Origin: Coix lacryma-jobi var. lacryma-jobi
Taxonomy: Eukaryota; Streptophyta; Magnoliopsida; Poales; Poaceae
Assembly: GCA_009763385.1 (NCBI GenBank)
Contig: CM019824.1
Location: 150,480,305 to 150,544,304 of the forward strand
Length of the DNA stretch: 64,000 nt
Reading direction: 5' to 3'
Below are positions 35,603 to 46,791 of this stretch, in pieces (within the stretch, counting starts at the first letter, position 1; every line of letters begins with the position of its first letter). The position numbers and the translations under genes were made by a program. The notes under the pieces are model-generated. The model saw only the letters and a list, made by a program, of their open reading frames with translations, made no database searches and had not been told where the DNA came from.

Positions 35603-37249
35603 AAGGGAGGTTGTCTTTGCATTGCATTGTGTAACATGCCATGTTTAATTTATGCTATGCACATAGGCTTGTCAGACGTGGTTAAGATAACCGCCCTAAA
35701 AAGCGTGTGAAGAAGCTTACCCATGAGCAAACTTGACAAGCAACCTAGATTCAAATTCCGTATTGCATTGCATATGCATGTGTGTTGCTTCGTCGTTTCT
35801 TTTCGGTTAAGCTTTGAGCAACCGCTGTGTTCGTCCACCGCTAGGGGGAGCATTTGAGGCTCCTAATGGTTGAGACCCCTAGTTTTGGTGGCCACATGTT
35901 GTTCCTCGGGATTTATTGCCTAGTTTCTCTAAAAATGATATGTAGCCTATGGCAAAATATTTGTAAAATTGAGGGTTTATGCGAGGATGCTTATCCTAGG
36001 TTCCAACTGGTGTTTATTTTCCTCTTATTTGAGTTGGAACTTGGTTGGGAGATGGAGCCGCAACAGAGATCTTTGAAACTACCCAAAATGCAGCATCAAA
36101 CGCTGCATCGGACGCTGGTTCCAGCGTCCGATGCCCCCATTGTAGAGAGCTCCGGCTGGAACAGTGATGGGGTAGCGTCCGATGTGTCATCATCGGCGCG
36201 TTCGAGGGTCCATCGGACGCTGCTCAGCGTCCGATGCTGAGGCAAAGGACGCATCTGATGTGATTTGGGCTGTTTTGGAACTCTTTGCATGGACATCGGC
36301 GCGTCCGATGTGTTCACATCGACGCGTCCAATGCTCCTTTAAGCGGCACGGTCAGTTCCTCTAACCGACAGTCGGGTTCCACAAGCAGCTCATCCCCTTT
36401 GTTCTCCTCGCGCCCTCACCCGAGCTCAAGTCCGCCGTTGCGCCCTCACGCCCTAACCCTAGCGCTCGCGCGCCGCCGGCCGCCGAACCGCTCCCCGCCG
36501 TCGTGCTCGTGCTCGCTCTGGCCAGCCGTGCGCGCCTGCTCCTCCGCCGCCAGTCACGCTCGTGCGCACGCCCGCAACCTTCCTCGCCGAGCCGAAGCCT
36601 ATTCGCCGGAGTTCGGTGGTCCTTCGCCGGAGTTGTCGTCCGTCCCTCGTCGGAGTTCATCATCGTCATCCTCTACGTTCCTTCTTCTCCTCCGGCGACC
36701 ACTTCTCTAGCTAATCCCCCATAGTGAGCATCCACCCCCTCCTCCACATCCAGTGCACGCCACATGTTCGACGAAATGTCCCCTTCCTCTAGTTTTTTAC
36801 CCAAATTTTGCCTAAATTTCATTACAAACCTTCTTGGCCTGTTGTGTGGGCTCTAGATCATCGGTATCTCACGCCTTCTTGGTTGGGTTCATTGAATCAT
36901 CAGGTAGCAAAGCCAATTCCATTCTTATCTCGTTTGCTTTGCTTCCCAAATAGAAACTCTCGTCTCTAGAATATGTACATGCTTATATATACCCTATCTA
37001 TTCTATGCAGCGAGTCAGTGGCAGTGACAGCTTGGCAGTTGATAGTGTCAGAGAACCTGGGGCCAAGCCTGCGGGTAAGGATTGAGGCCAAGCCTCGCGA
37101 GTGACAGCGGTCATTTTGCTCAGTGTTTGGGGGAGTTTCTGTGAGTGTTTTCTTGCTAGTGGACTTGTCCGGGGTTTCTCAGTTGGCAGTTGATCTTTCA
37201 GCGACAGTCCAGCTCCTTCAGTGACAGTTTGACTCAGTTCTTATCAGCT
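35603..37249 (+). other. Element D spacer between pol and ORF3, promoter-like
   Basis: No coding frame I can support. A polypurine-like CTAGGGGGAGC is at 35842. A palindrome array (36106-36331) is followed by a C/T-rich, GC-rich leader-like stretch (36360-36720), then AT-rich sequence and repeats of GCAGT(T)GA(C/T)AG type at 37015-37230. The order, palindromes then GC-rich leader, mirrors the D LTR at 54460-54900, so this may be an internal promoter for ORF3, or a diverged LTR copy. Confidence 0.5.
36106..36331. repeat. Palindromic CATCGGACGC / GCGTCCGATG array
   Basis: At least eight copies of the core in both orientations. Positions 36106-36133 form 13-bp perfect arms around TT; 36211-36236 form 12-bp perfect arms around CT. 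Related arrays are in the D 3' LTR and in the solo LTR at 57892-59915. Confidence 0.85.
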
Positions 37250-37557
37250 ATGCGCTGCAAGAACGTCGGTGGTGCCCCGGGGGACTCTTCTCCATGCCCT
37301 CCCCTTCCAGTGTAGCGAAGGGGGAGGCGAAGGTTGTCACGCGCAAGAAGCGCTCCAGAGATCAGAGGGAGGCCGAGCAGGCATAGGCTGTTGCAGACGC
37401 CGCAGAGCATGCTGAGAGGGGAGGCCACAGTGGCGGTTTATGGACTCAGGACCAGCTTACCCCCGAGCAGAGGCGAGCTATTGAGGAGACTGAGCGTCAG
37501 CATGGATCACCATCCGGGACCCTTATGGCTGCCGGTCGCCGGACTTCCTTCACCGCT
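37250..37557 (+). pseudogene. Element D ORF3, N-terminal part
   Basis: Frame starts MRCKNVGGAPGDSS, basic stretch VVTRKKRSRDQREAEQA, then a TAG, then GLWTQDQLTPEQRRAIEETE and AGRRTSFT, where the solo LTR is inserted; it resumes at 42001. Extra ORFs after pol (sometimes called env-like) are known for SIRE-type copia elements, and I place it there. No signal peptide or membrane segment is visible in this part. At least one frameshift (near 37310) and one stop. Confidence 0.6.
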
Positions 37558-37897
37558 TGTGACGGAACCGCCCTAATCCCATGGCCCACGTGTCCCTGTC
37601 AACCTCTGACAGCCGAACCCATGTTCCATGTGATTAAGACCTATTCGCCACCGGGCTACATCAGTGCCCAATGTCCGTAGGATCATCTCACAATTCGGTT
37701 ACAGCATTTCATACTTTTACAAATAACATCGGAATAAAGAGCGGAAGACTTAAATAACATTAGTTTTACAAAACGAGGTTTCAAATGAGGTAAGGAGTAC
37801 GGTTATTACAAACCATTGTTTGGGTGATTCAAAGTAGACAACGTAGCGGAAACAATAACATAAAGATACATGTAACACCCTGCCCGAGGGTGCACAT

Positions 37898-40594
37898 TTA
37901 CTCATCGGCCTCATCGGCCTCTTCCTGGACGAAGGTCACGCAACAGGGTGCGAGACACATCGGGGTCTCAGGCATACCTGCAACATGGGTAACAAACCCT
38001 GAGTACGGGGTACTCAACAAGACTTACCCGACTAAAGAAAAAGGGGAAGACTCAGGAATGAAGGCTTAGGGTAGTCAAGGTAAGGCTTAAGCAAGATCAA
38101 GTATTTTGCAGAAAAGCATTTTGTAAACCTTATTTTATTTTTGAAAGATTCGGTATTCCTCAATTCTTCATCATTCATGATTCATTTTACATTTCAAAAC
38201 ATTCCTAGTTGAGAACCACTCTCCGTTGGCAGTCAGTGGACCAAGTCTCCATAACCGAGGAGCAACGTTAATCCGGATAAATAATACTCAGCTGAGGATC
38301 CCTATCCACACTGCATATGTAGCACCCAAGCTTTCATATGCCAACTCGTCTACCACGATTCCTCCAAGATTGGGCCCGGTCCTACGCCACCCGGAAGTAC
38401 AGTACACCACTCCAATCCGGGACTTTAACCCACGTGGGTACATGCTACTTCCGCCATCTCTCCACTCCCAGTGCGCGGTTGTCGGTCCAATAAAGGATTC
38501 CTCGGAGCCAGAGCTTTCCGAAGTATGTGAATAGTTACAAGTCTTGACCAGCAGGCCCCCATACGGATGGTCCCTAATTTTTCAGCCAGAACTATACCTT
38601 GGTTATATCTCACCCAAGCGTAATAGTCCTGTCAGTTTTTCCGCCAGCGACAAGCACCTCGGGACTCTAACCCAAGAGTACAGGTCCTGTCGGTTTTTCA
38701 ACCCTGTCCCGGTCGGTGTCAACTGTTGAGTCCCGGACTACAACATGACGGCACCGTACGCGCGACAACCTCTCCTCGCTATTGATTAGGTACGGATCAG
38801 ATACCTAGCCAACAGCCGGGGAGTAAAGCCAAATTCCCATAAAGATTCTTAAGTGATCACACTTTTGAAGTTGGCATTTTATTGCAAAGTCTAATTCAAT
38901 AAGCATTGCTAAGCATTTTTCAAATGCTTTTGAAAAGCAGGTATCGGGTGTATCAGTGGTCAAGGTGGATAGTGCATCAATTAGGATAGCACACAACTCC
39001 TATAAACCTAATGCAATAGTTTAACTCAAAAGCATTTAAGGAAATCATTTTATAAAATTCAAGGGAAGGGTTAAATGCACCGGGGCTTGCCTTGGATGGC
39101 AAAGAGAGCAGACTCGGGGTAGGTATAGGCGTCGGAGCTCGGGGTCGCCTCGGGAGTTGGTTCGTCAACAGCGGCCTCGACTCTGGTACCTTCTTCGTCA
39201 ACTATACGGATGCAATGATGAATGCTCATGAGAATGATGATATGGACTTATGGTGCAAGACAATTCCACTGATTCTAGATTACTCTTAAACAAGGCATAA
39301 TCGAAATCTAGGTTGAGCATAAAAGGTAACCATTTCTTCCTTAAGCAATATTGATTACACTAGACCTTATTATAATTATCCTAAGCATCAACAAATCATA
39401 GCATTACAACCATCATAGACCAAAGGGTAGGGGTCTATGAACATCAATCAATCCAAAGATCACATCATCAAACACTTATTACCAACCCTAATCCACCTTT
39501 TCTATTTTCTTAATTTATTTAAAAGGTCATTTTATGAAGTTGCTCCAAAAATTACCAAATTTATCACATAAGTTAATTATGGCATAAATAGATGTCAAAA
39601 CAAATTTCATAATTTTTGGAGGTCATTAAGGTGCTCAAATAATTCCAGACATTAATTAAGAAAAGGCACTACTCAACTATTTAAATAAATGCTCAAAAAT
39701 CAACTTGCTCCAAAAGACTTCAAAATTTTACCAGAGACTCAGAAAGGCATAACTAGCACATAAAAATTTATCTCCAGATTTTTGGAGTTATAGATCACTC
39801 TCCAAAAATACCAAAACCTCCATTTTTCAATTAAAAGGGGAATTTTACATTTTTAAATCTTTGCACAAAACTCAAGTTTCATATTTTTATAAAATACTTC
39901 AGGGCGTATAGAGTCTACCACAAAAATTTCAGAATTTTTGGATGCACACAGAAAATCATACAAAAAAAAGAAAACAGAACACTATTCACATCTCTCAGAA
40001 AAAGAGAAGAGCACTGTGCTCCTTCTAGGCCGGGCTCGGCGAATCGCGCGGGGCTCGGGCGAATCGCGCGGGGCTCGGTCGAGACGGGCTCGGTCGAGAC
40101 AGAAGCGACAGCTTCGTCCGAGGCCTGGCCCGGAGGCTCGGGCGAGACGGAGAAGTAAGCCTCCGTCCGAGGCCTGACTCGGGCGAAGCGGAGAGCATGC
40201 GCTCGCCGAGGCTTGGGCTCGGGCGAAGCGGAGGGCATGCGCTCGCCGAGGCTTGGGCTCGGGCGAAGCGGAGGGCATGCGCTCGCCGAGGCTTGGGCTC
40301 GGGCGAGACGGAAAAACAAGCCTCCGTCCGAGACCTGACTGGGAGGCTCGGGCGAAACGGAGTGGAAGCAGAGACCGGAGGCTCGGATGCTTACCACGGG
40401 TCGGAGGCAGGACTCGAGGGTGAGGCTCGACTCGTTCTCGAGGGTGAGGCTCGACACGTTCTCGAGGGTGAGGCTCGACACGTTCTCGAGGGAGGAGACG
40501 ACCGCGGCGGCGCTCCGGCGATCCGGCGGTCCTGCGCAACACACGAGACCGCAAGGGCCGAGTTAGAGTTGCGCGGAGCCAAGGAAGCTGACAC
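37898..40594 (-). pseudogene. Proposed LTR-encoded protein in the solo LTR
   Basis: Exon 3 is 37977-37898 (80 nt, as in C; acceptor TTGCAG, stop TAA), exon 2 is 39201-39091 (111 nt; acceptor GTATAG, GC donor CAAG|GCAAGC), exon 1 ends at 40395 with donor GTAAGC. All junctions are phase 1. Exon 1 starts like C's (APRNSNSALAVSC) but is in another frame from the REPHPR-type repeats before the donor, so an indel has broken it. Exons 2 and 3 stay open: exon 2 ends ESALFAIQ and exon 3 ends QEEADEADE. Confidence 0.55.
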
Positions 40595-40844
40595 AGGGGT
40601 CAGGGGAAGGTATCCGTGACCGGAGTGGGAAGTATTTGATGACCCGAGATCACCGGGGTTCCGTCGGAGTTTGGGAAGATGGGGTTACGCCGGGCAATCG
40701 GAGGCGGGGAAGGTGAAATTGGGGGGTGGGAAAGCTTCACGAGCTCAAGGCGGAGCTTTCGGGCTAGGTGGTTGAGCGGCGGGAGCTCCGGAGAGGTCTG
40801 GCCACGGTGGCGGAGGTGAGTGCGGAGGTCGGAGCTCCGGCAGG

Positions 40845-40852
40845 CTTATATA
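40845..40852 (-). promoter_or_regulatory. Solo LTR TATA box
   Basis: On the - strand GGCTATATAAGCC, aligned with the TATA box of C. Confidence 0.65.
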
Positions 40853-42000
40853 GCCGCGGCCAGAGGCCGGTAGAGAGCACGGGGGTGGGTGGATAAGCTC
40901 GGCGGACGCGTGCGCTCTCGATTGCGCGCAGGCGGGAAGGACAGGCGTGCGGCCGGGGCTCGGGCGCAGACAGCGCCGGCCATGGCCACGCGGCGGCGGC
41001 GAGCAGGAGCAGTAGGGGACGGGAGCGGGGGTCAACTGTGCGCGTGCGGGTGCGAAATGATGGGGGCGACAACGGCGGCAGGTTGGTGGCGCGTGGGGAG
41101 CCGCCAGACGCGCTGCAGGCGCGGCGCCGGCGCCATGGCCGGGGCCCCCTCTGCACTGCGCCGGCTAGAGGTAGGGGACGAACAGTGCTAGGCCTAGGTT
41201 TTGACTTTTGCTGGTTTCTGTATTTTGCAAATTACTTCCAAAACTTGAACTGGACAACAAAAACTCAAAATACCAAAGTTGTTCAGAAAAATGAGATCTA
41301 CAACTTTGTCAATATGAACATTTTCAAATTCCAAATAGTTTTTGAACTATAATCAAAAACAGAAAAAGGGAACATTTTTCAAATTTGATTCAAATCAAAA
41401 TTACTTTGGATTTCAAACTGAAACTTGAAAATCTTTATATATGAAAGTTGTTCCATTTGTCAAAACCTACAACTTTGCTAATATACACTTTTTCTGAAAC
41501 TCAATAGTTTTTGAATAAATTTTTAAAACTGAAAAGGGGACAAAAACTGGAATTTGAATGAATTTGAAATTACTTCAAATTTTATATAGAAACATGGAAA
41601 TCTGTAAATACCAAAGTTGTTCCTCTAGGTCAGATTCACAACTTTGCTTTTTGAACCAACTCAAAATTTTGAATTATGAAAAAGTTATCAGAAAGGGAAT
41701 AAATCCAGGATTTGGGAATTTAGGGTTTTGCAAAAGGACAATCAAATCAAATCTGATTTTAGAACTTTGATCAATGCAACAAACATCAGGGCATCAAATT
41801 CAAACAAGAACTACATAGAACTAGGCACAGAGGTGAAATTACCATTTTGCCCTTAGAGGAAGAATTGGGCTTTTAGGGTTTTTGAAAAGGGACTAAAGCA
41901 TAGCAATTAAGCAATCCAAATGCATCACAAAATGATTAATGCTTAAGATGATGACATGTCAAGTTAATTACATTAGTAACACCAGGGGTGTTACACCGCT

Positions 42001-42229
42001 CCAGTGGACAAGCCGCAGGGCTCAGGGCAGGGCCAGGCCGAGGCCGAGATAGCAGAGCCATAGGCCAAGACCGAGGAGGTTCCAGCAGAGCAGTCCAGGT
42101 GCCGGTCGTCTCGTCGTAGGACCGAGGTGCCACCCTGGCCCGAGGTTCCTCTGCGTGGGGCACGTGCTCCGTCGAGGCGTGCGCCCCCGCTGATTCTGTG
42201 ACTTAACCTCCGGGTGGCCACTTGATCCT
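42001..42229 (+). pseudogene. Element D ORF3, second fragment
   Basis: Between the solo LTR and E. Gln/Glu/Arg-rich frame: KPQGSGQGQAEAEIAEP, then RCRSSRRRTEVPPWPEVP and RGARAPSRRARPPLI. One TAG. Continues in composition to the fragment at 51622. Confidence 0.55.
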
Positions 42230-43569
42230 TGTTGTGTATTTTAAATGCACACATAATAATCCGCAAGCGCACGAATACCGATGTAGCTTTCACCCGAGAG
42301 TATTTCAGTGTATCGATTTCCACGGGGAACGTGAAGTGTACTAGAACAATTAAGAACGTCCAAGAAAAGAATGGTAATGCGGTTAGAGAGGGATGTAAGG
42401 GTTTTCTAAGCGGTCTATTTAATTAAAGGCTCACTATAGTTTACTTACTTCGGAGCAACAGTACCTTTCCGATTCTCGAAAAAGACTAGGAAAAGGGTAA
42501 TTGGGAGAAGGCTGCCAAAAAGCTCTACGAAGACACCAACCCTAACGTGGTGGATTATAACAATCTACAAAGCTGTCACCCCTATAGCTACCACAACTAT
42601 CCTGAGGATTAGGCGCAAACTCAGGTAAACCCTAGTCTAGACACCGTGTCTACACTAACGCTTACTAATCTAATTACGTACGATAACTAGAGCACTCAAT
42701 ACGAGCGGAGATCCAGTAAATAAAATAAAGTAAGAGCTAAAATTAAATATAATACATAGAAGTAGTAAATGAAGAACCTGGAGATTACTTGAAGATGAAC
42801 CAGATGCTGCACCAATACAATGTCGAGGAAGATCCGACAGATCCGGCTCCTCCTCAGCTCTCTCCTCCTCTCTCTAATCCAATCTCTAATTACAACTAGA
42901 TGAACTAGACATCTAGAACAAGAACTAGAACTAGAAGAACTAGAACTAGATCTAGATGAACTAGAAGAGATTCATCTAGAGGGACCTCTACTTCTAATTG
43001 AAACCCTAGTTTCTGATGTGGAGATGAATAATGAAGATGGAGATGCCTGGAGAGGGGGGTCTGGGTCTGGTTTTATAGCCCGGAGCGTGGAACGTGAGCC
43101 CTTGGATCAAACCGACTTCAGGAACGGTGGAGATGCATCCTAGGAGGCGGGGGAAGAAGGTTCCAGAAGGCGAAAGCGAAATGGCCTCCGTGGCCGACCG
43201 GTCGGTCATGGGGTGGGACCGGTCGGTCTGGCCCAGTGGGCCCACGTGGCGGGTCGCCTCGTGCTGTCTTCGAGATCCTTCTTTTGCAGATTTCGTTGCG
43301 AAATTAATATCTTTTTATCCGGGACTCCGAATATAGCAAATGATATATCCGTTTCGATCGTCTCGACGAGCTCTTCGCAATGGTGTACTCCAAATCATCA
43401 CTTGAGATACTTTTATATGGTGAAATATTGATGTCCTACAAAACAAGTGAGGGCACCAAAACTCGTGGAACTTGTTAGTTTCAAACCCTACAACTATGCT
43501 TTGCGATTCATTTAGTGTCATTTCATGCAATAGTTGATGGTTAATTATGAGCATTAGTGAGCATCAACA
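42230..43569 (-). repeat. Element E 3' LTR (left copy)
   Basis: TATA box on the - strand at 43077-43071 (GGCTATAAAACC). A CTAGAA/CTAGAT-rich stretch at 42895-42985 repeats a 6-12-bp word about ten times. The matching copy is 50271-51621. Confidence 0.93.
43071..43077 (-). promoter_or_regulatory. Element E LTR TATA box
   Basis: TATAAAA on the - strand; repeated at 51118-51112 in the right LTR. Confidence 0.7.
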
Positions 43570-43584
43570 AGTTCCCCCCAAGCT
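43570..43584 (-). other. Element E polypurine tract
   Basis: On the - strand AGCTTGGGGGGAACT directly precedes the TGTTGATGC start of the 3' LTR. Confidence 0.85.
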
Positions 43585-44862
43585 TAACCTTTGCTAGTCC
43601 TGAGCAAAGCCAAACCCAAAAGTGGATCAGGAGTTGCTGCAGTATCTTCACTTCCAACAAGTACACATGTATTCAAACAAAAGTTCTCATAAGATATCAT
43701 ATTATTTATCACGGGGCTTAGTACTTTACCTTGAATCTTGAGTAATTGAAAGATAGAACGATCAAATCAAGCACTGTGTCTCTTGTTCTTTCACTTCACC
43801 TTTATCCCGGAGTTTTATGAATTTTCAGAAAGATTAAAAACATATGTTGCCAAATTAAACAATGGATCCAAAGAGAAAGTCAACCGCACCATTGAATTGA
43901 GAAGTGCATATGTATGGAAAAATGGAGGCGGATGCTCTTTAGAATATATCACTCTCTTTTGTCTATTAGAGACACATGGCTATCAGGCTAATTCTACCGT
44001 CGGGCACGTGCCCATTTTTTTTATATTCATATATTTTTTTTTCGAGGTTCCGAACACTTGTCCCTTTTTATTTCCTCGGGATCTTTCTTTTTGAGGTTTC
44101 GAACACTTGTCTCTTTTTATTTCCTCGGATTTTTTTCTCTTTTTTTCTCTTTTTTTTCAATAGTCACATGCTTCCAACAAACTTTTGAGAGATTACGAAC
44201 AAATAATCATGAGCATTTATGAGGAAAATGGATGGAATGTGTAAGTGATCTCAATTCAATAACATGATAACTTCTCATAACAAAGCTTAATTTAACTCAA
44301 TGCAATTATTAGTCATATTAATATTGAAAACTCTCCGGAACTCTAGTGTTGTTTTAGAACAAGATAACAGTAGCCCAGATCATCACATGTCATATCTATC
44401 AATTACCTAGACCTCAGATCAAGTATTTGCAACCCATGCATTTAATTTCATTTTAAGTATCATTATTAATTAGGAGAACTCATGTTTTGAAGGCTAGGTA
44501 CTTGAAAGAAATTAGATAGAGCAACTATTCATCATTTCCATATAAAAGATTAGAGAGAGTTCTTCTTTTATTATTAACTCTTAAAACAAACTAACCAAAC
44601 TTAACACACTATTTATTTAACCTAACACACTTTATTATAAATAACTAAGATAATGAATAAGACATACCTGGATCACGAAGATAACAAGGGTGCGTCTCCC
44701 CCAAGCTGGTTCCCTTAATAGCGTTGAGCCTTCATGTGCCCATATATTTTTTTTCTTTTTAATTAATGATGAGCCTTCATGTGCCCACATTTTTTTTGTT
44801 TTGTTTTATATTTTATTTTAGATTTATGTATAGAAAGAAAACTTAAGAGGATAAGGATACTT

Positions 44863-45058
44863 ACCTGGATACACGGCGGTGCTTTCCCCCAAACTGAATG
44901 TTGACGTAGTCGTTCATTCTTGCCATGTAGCGAAGTGACAGTGGAAATGTACTTCCTCTATCGGAGCTTTGATTGATGTTGATGGTTGTTGAAACAGTGC
45001 TCCATTAGTGGATGAGACATCCACTTGCTTGTCAGCTTTTCTTGGTCTTTCAGATCCT
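44863..45058 (-). other. Exon-like segment in element E
   Basis: On the - strand an acceptor-like TTTCACAG ends at 45059, followed by 187 bases and a consensus donor CCAG|GTAAGT whose GT starts at about 44870. No long ORF. Similar donors (AG|GTAAGT or AAG|GTATGT) occur at about 44668, 47458 and 48897, and in remnant F at 56928. Confidence 0.4.
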
Positions 45059-45553
45059 GTGAAAACTCAAATAGACAACAAAGCTTGTGGAATAGATTAA
45101 GCGTTAGTGGTTGGCCACTTAAGCTTTAGTTGTCCAGAGTTTCAGTAAGATCTCTTTCTCAATATTTTTATATTTTTATTTTTATGATGCAATGATAGTC
45201 TACCAAAATGAATGTGTTTTTTTACACCACCATGGTGAATATCCCTACGGGTTTTTACACACCATAGAATTATTCATATGAGGCTTTAAGTTTTATGATG
45301 CAGTGTAATATTTTTATTTTCTTTATATATATATATATGCAATGCTAATGCATAAAAGTAAATATGCTATGGAAAAATGATGATGGAAAGTAAACATGCA
45401 AAAAGAGAAACTAATGCAGAAAAGATAAAAATGGATAACTACCGATTTTACCTTTCGGCGAGGGTTCAATGTTTTAAGTCTTCTGAACAGGACTTCTCAC
45501 CATGTTCATTCCTGAGGTACATCATTTGATCTTGATAGGTAGACCTTGATAAC

Positions 45554-46791
45554 TGAAGGACCGAGAAGCTACCCGAAAGCGACCAGAGGGGGGGGGGGGG
45601 TGAATGGGAGCTACAAATTTTCCTTACGGAAACTAGTAACCACTGTCCCAAGAATCAACCCCAAAAACAAACCCTAGAGCTTGCAAGTGTCCACGACCCT
45701 AGATGCAGGGTGGATGCTTCCAAGAAGCACAGCGGGACACTACACAACTCTAGAAAGCCAACGCAAAAAACGGAAACCAAATCCGTCAACAGACGAGCAA
45801 GCTGCGAACGAAACGGCACAAAACCAAATCGACCGGACTCTGGACTGCGTCCGGTCAGCATGCACCGGACGCGTTCGGTCGTCCGAAATCCGATTCCAGA
45901 CCTTACTGTTTCTGACCGGACTCACTAGTACGGAGCGTCCGGTCGTGAACAGTGCGTCCGGTCACAAGGGCCAAAGCAGATGCACAGTGCGAGGGGCGAG
46001 TCCGGTCACACCGAGAATGGAGCGTCCGGTCGAGTGCGTCCGGTCAATACCCTGGGGTTATTCTGGACCAACTCAAGTGGTAGGTAGATCCGACGGCCAC
46101 GCCCGCACAAGTCGTCCGCGTTGCCTCCACGCAACCTTCCGATTTCCGCCACGTGCCGCCCTCGCTCTGCACCCCCGGTTTTGTGGCCCAAACCGGGAAA
46201 CCAGCCCACCAGCATCTGAGTTTTGAGGCCAAACTCAGCAAACCATCCGCGCCCAGGTTTTGAGGCCCAAACCTGGAAACCGTCCTCAGCCCGAGTTTTG
46301 TGGCCAAACTCGGAAACCCTCAGCACCCAGGTTTTGAGGCCCAAACCTGGAAACCGTCCACCGGTGGTTTTTCACTGGCTCAGCCACCAAACCGATGTCG
46401 TAGAGGGGATGCACAGCCCGTGCACCCCGTCCACCGACACGTGTCCCCAGGTCCTCGACCTGAGCAACACCGTGCCCCGCAAGTCTCCACTCGTCGCTGT
46501 CCCAGGCTGCCAGCCACCACAGCTGATCCTCAGGCACTCCGGTCCCTCAGTCCAAGCCTCACGTCCGCCCTTCACTGCTCGATCCATCGGCATGGCACGT
46601 CCGCCGCACGGCACGCCCATCCTTCATCGCACCCAGTCCATCGGCACGGAACGTCTCAACTTGACCTTCACCTGCCCTTGATCACTGTCTCCGTGCTCGA
46701 CACCTGCACAACACAAGCCAAAGAACATGCGATCAACCCAGTTGACAATCACTCATCACTCAGAGACCCGGCATACACCCATGTATCCGCA
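45554..46791 (-). mobile_element. Copia (SIRE-like) solo LTR inside E
   Basis: 1238 bp flanked by ATAAC at 45549-45553 and 46792-46796. + strand ends TGAAGGACC and TATCCGCA. Has the C-rich terminal tract seen in grass SIRE LTRs (run of 13 G on the + strand at about 45588-45600), repeated GCGTCCGGTC words at 45850-46050, and the stem-loop array 46174-46388. A longer relative is at 57892-59915. Confidence 0.85.
46174..46388. repeat. Tandem stem-loop array with co-varying stems
   Basis: Five perfect 8-bp stems at 46174-46197, 46216-46238, 46253-46276, 46291-46313 and 46327-46350, spaced 36-42 bases, plus a weaker sixth at 46363-46388. The loop is always TGAGGCC(C) or TGTGGCC(C); stems are CCCGG, CTGAG, CCAGG, CCGAG and CCAGG, each followed by TTT and matched on the other side. 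Confidence 0.9.

Larger units (their letters stand above)
37558..41995 (-). mobile_element. Solo LTR of a C-related chromovirus
   Basis: 4438 bp flanked by CCGCT at 37553-37557 and 41996-42000. + strand ends TGTGACGGAACCG and GGTGTTACA, as in C. It is colinear with the C LTR throughout but diverged, a sister subfamily. No internal sequence remains, so LTR-LTR recombination removed it. GC-rich tandem units at 40130-40340 (GAGGCTTGGGCTCGGGCGA type) and 40415-40490. Confidence 0.93.

Noticed and set aside
36285..36724. Ser/Pro-rich ORFs upstream of D ORF3
   Set aside because: C/T-rich leader-like DNA, open in several frames, no recognisable motif.
35853..37010. A 3' LTR of element D starting at TGAGGCTCC after a purine run
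   Set aside because: It does not match the LTR at 54022-55536 beyond the palindrome core, and ORF3 continues downstream, so I treat it as the pol-ORF3 spacer; a diverged LTR remains possible.
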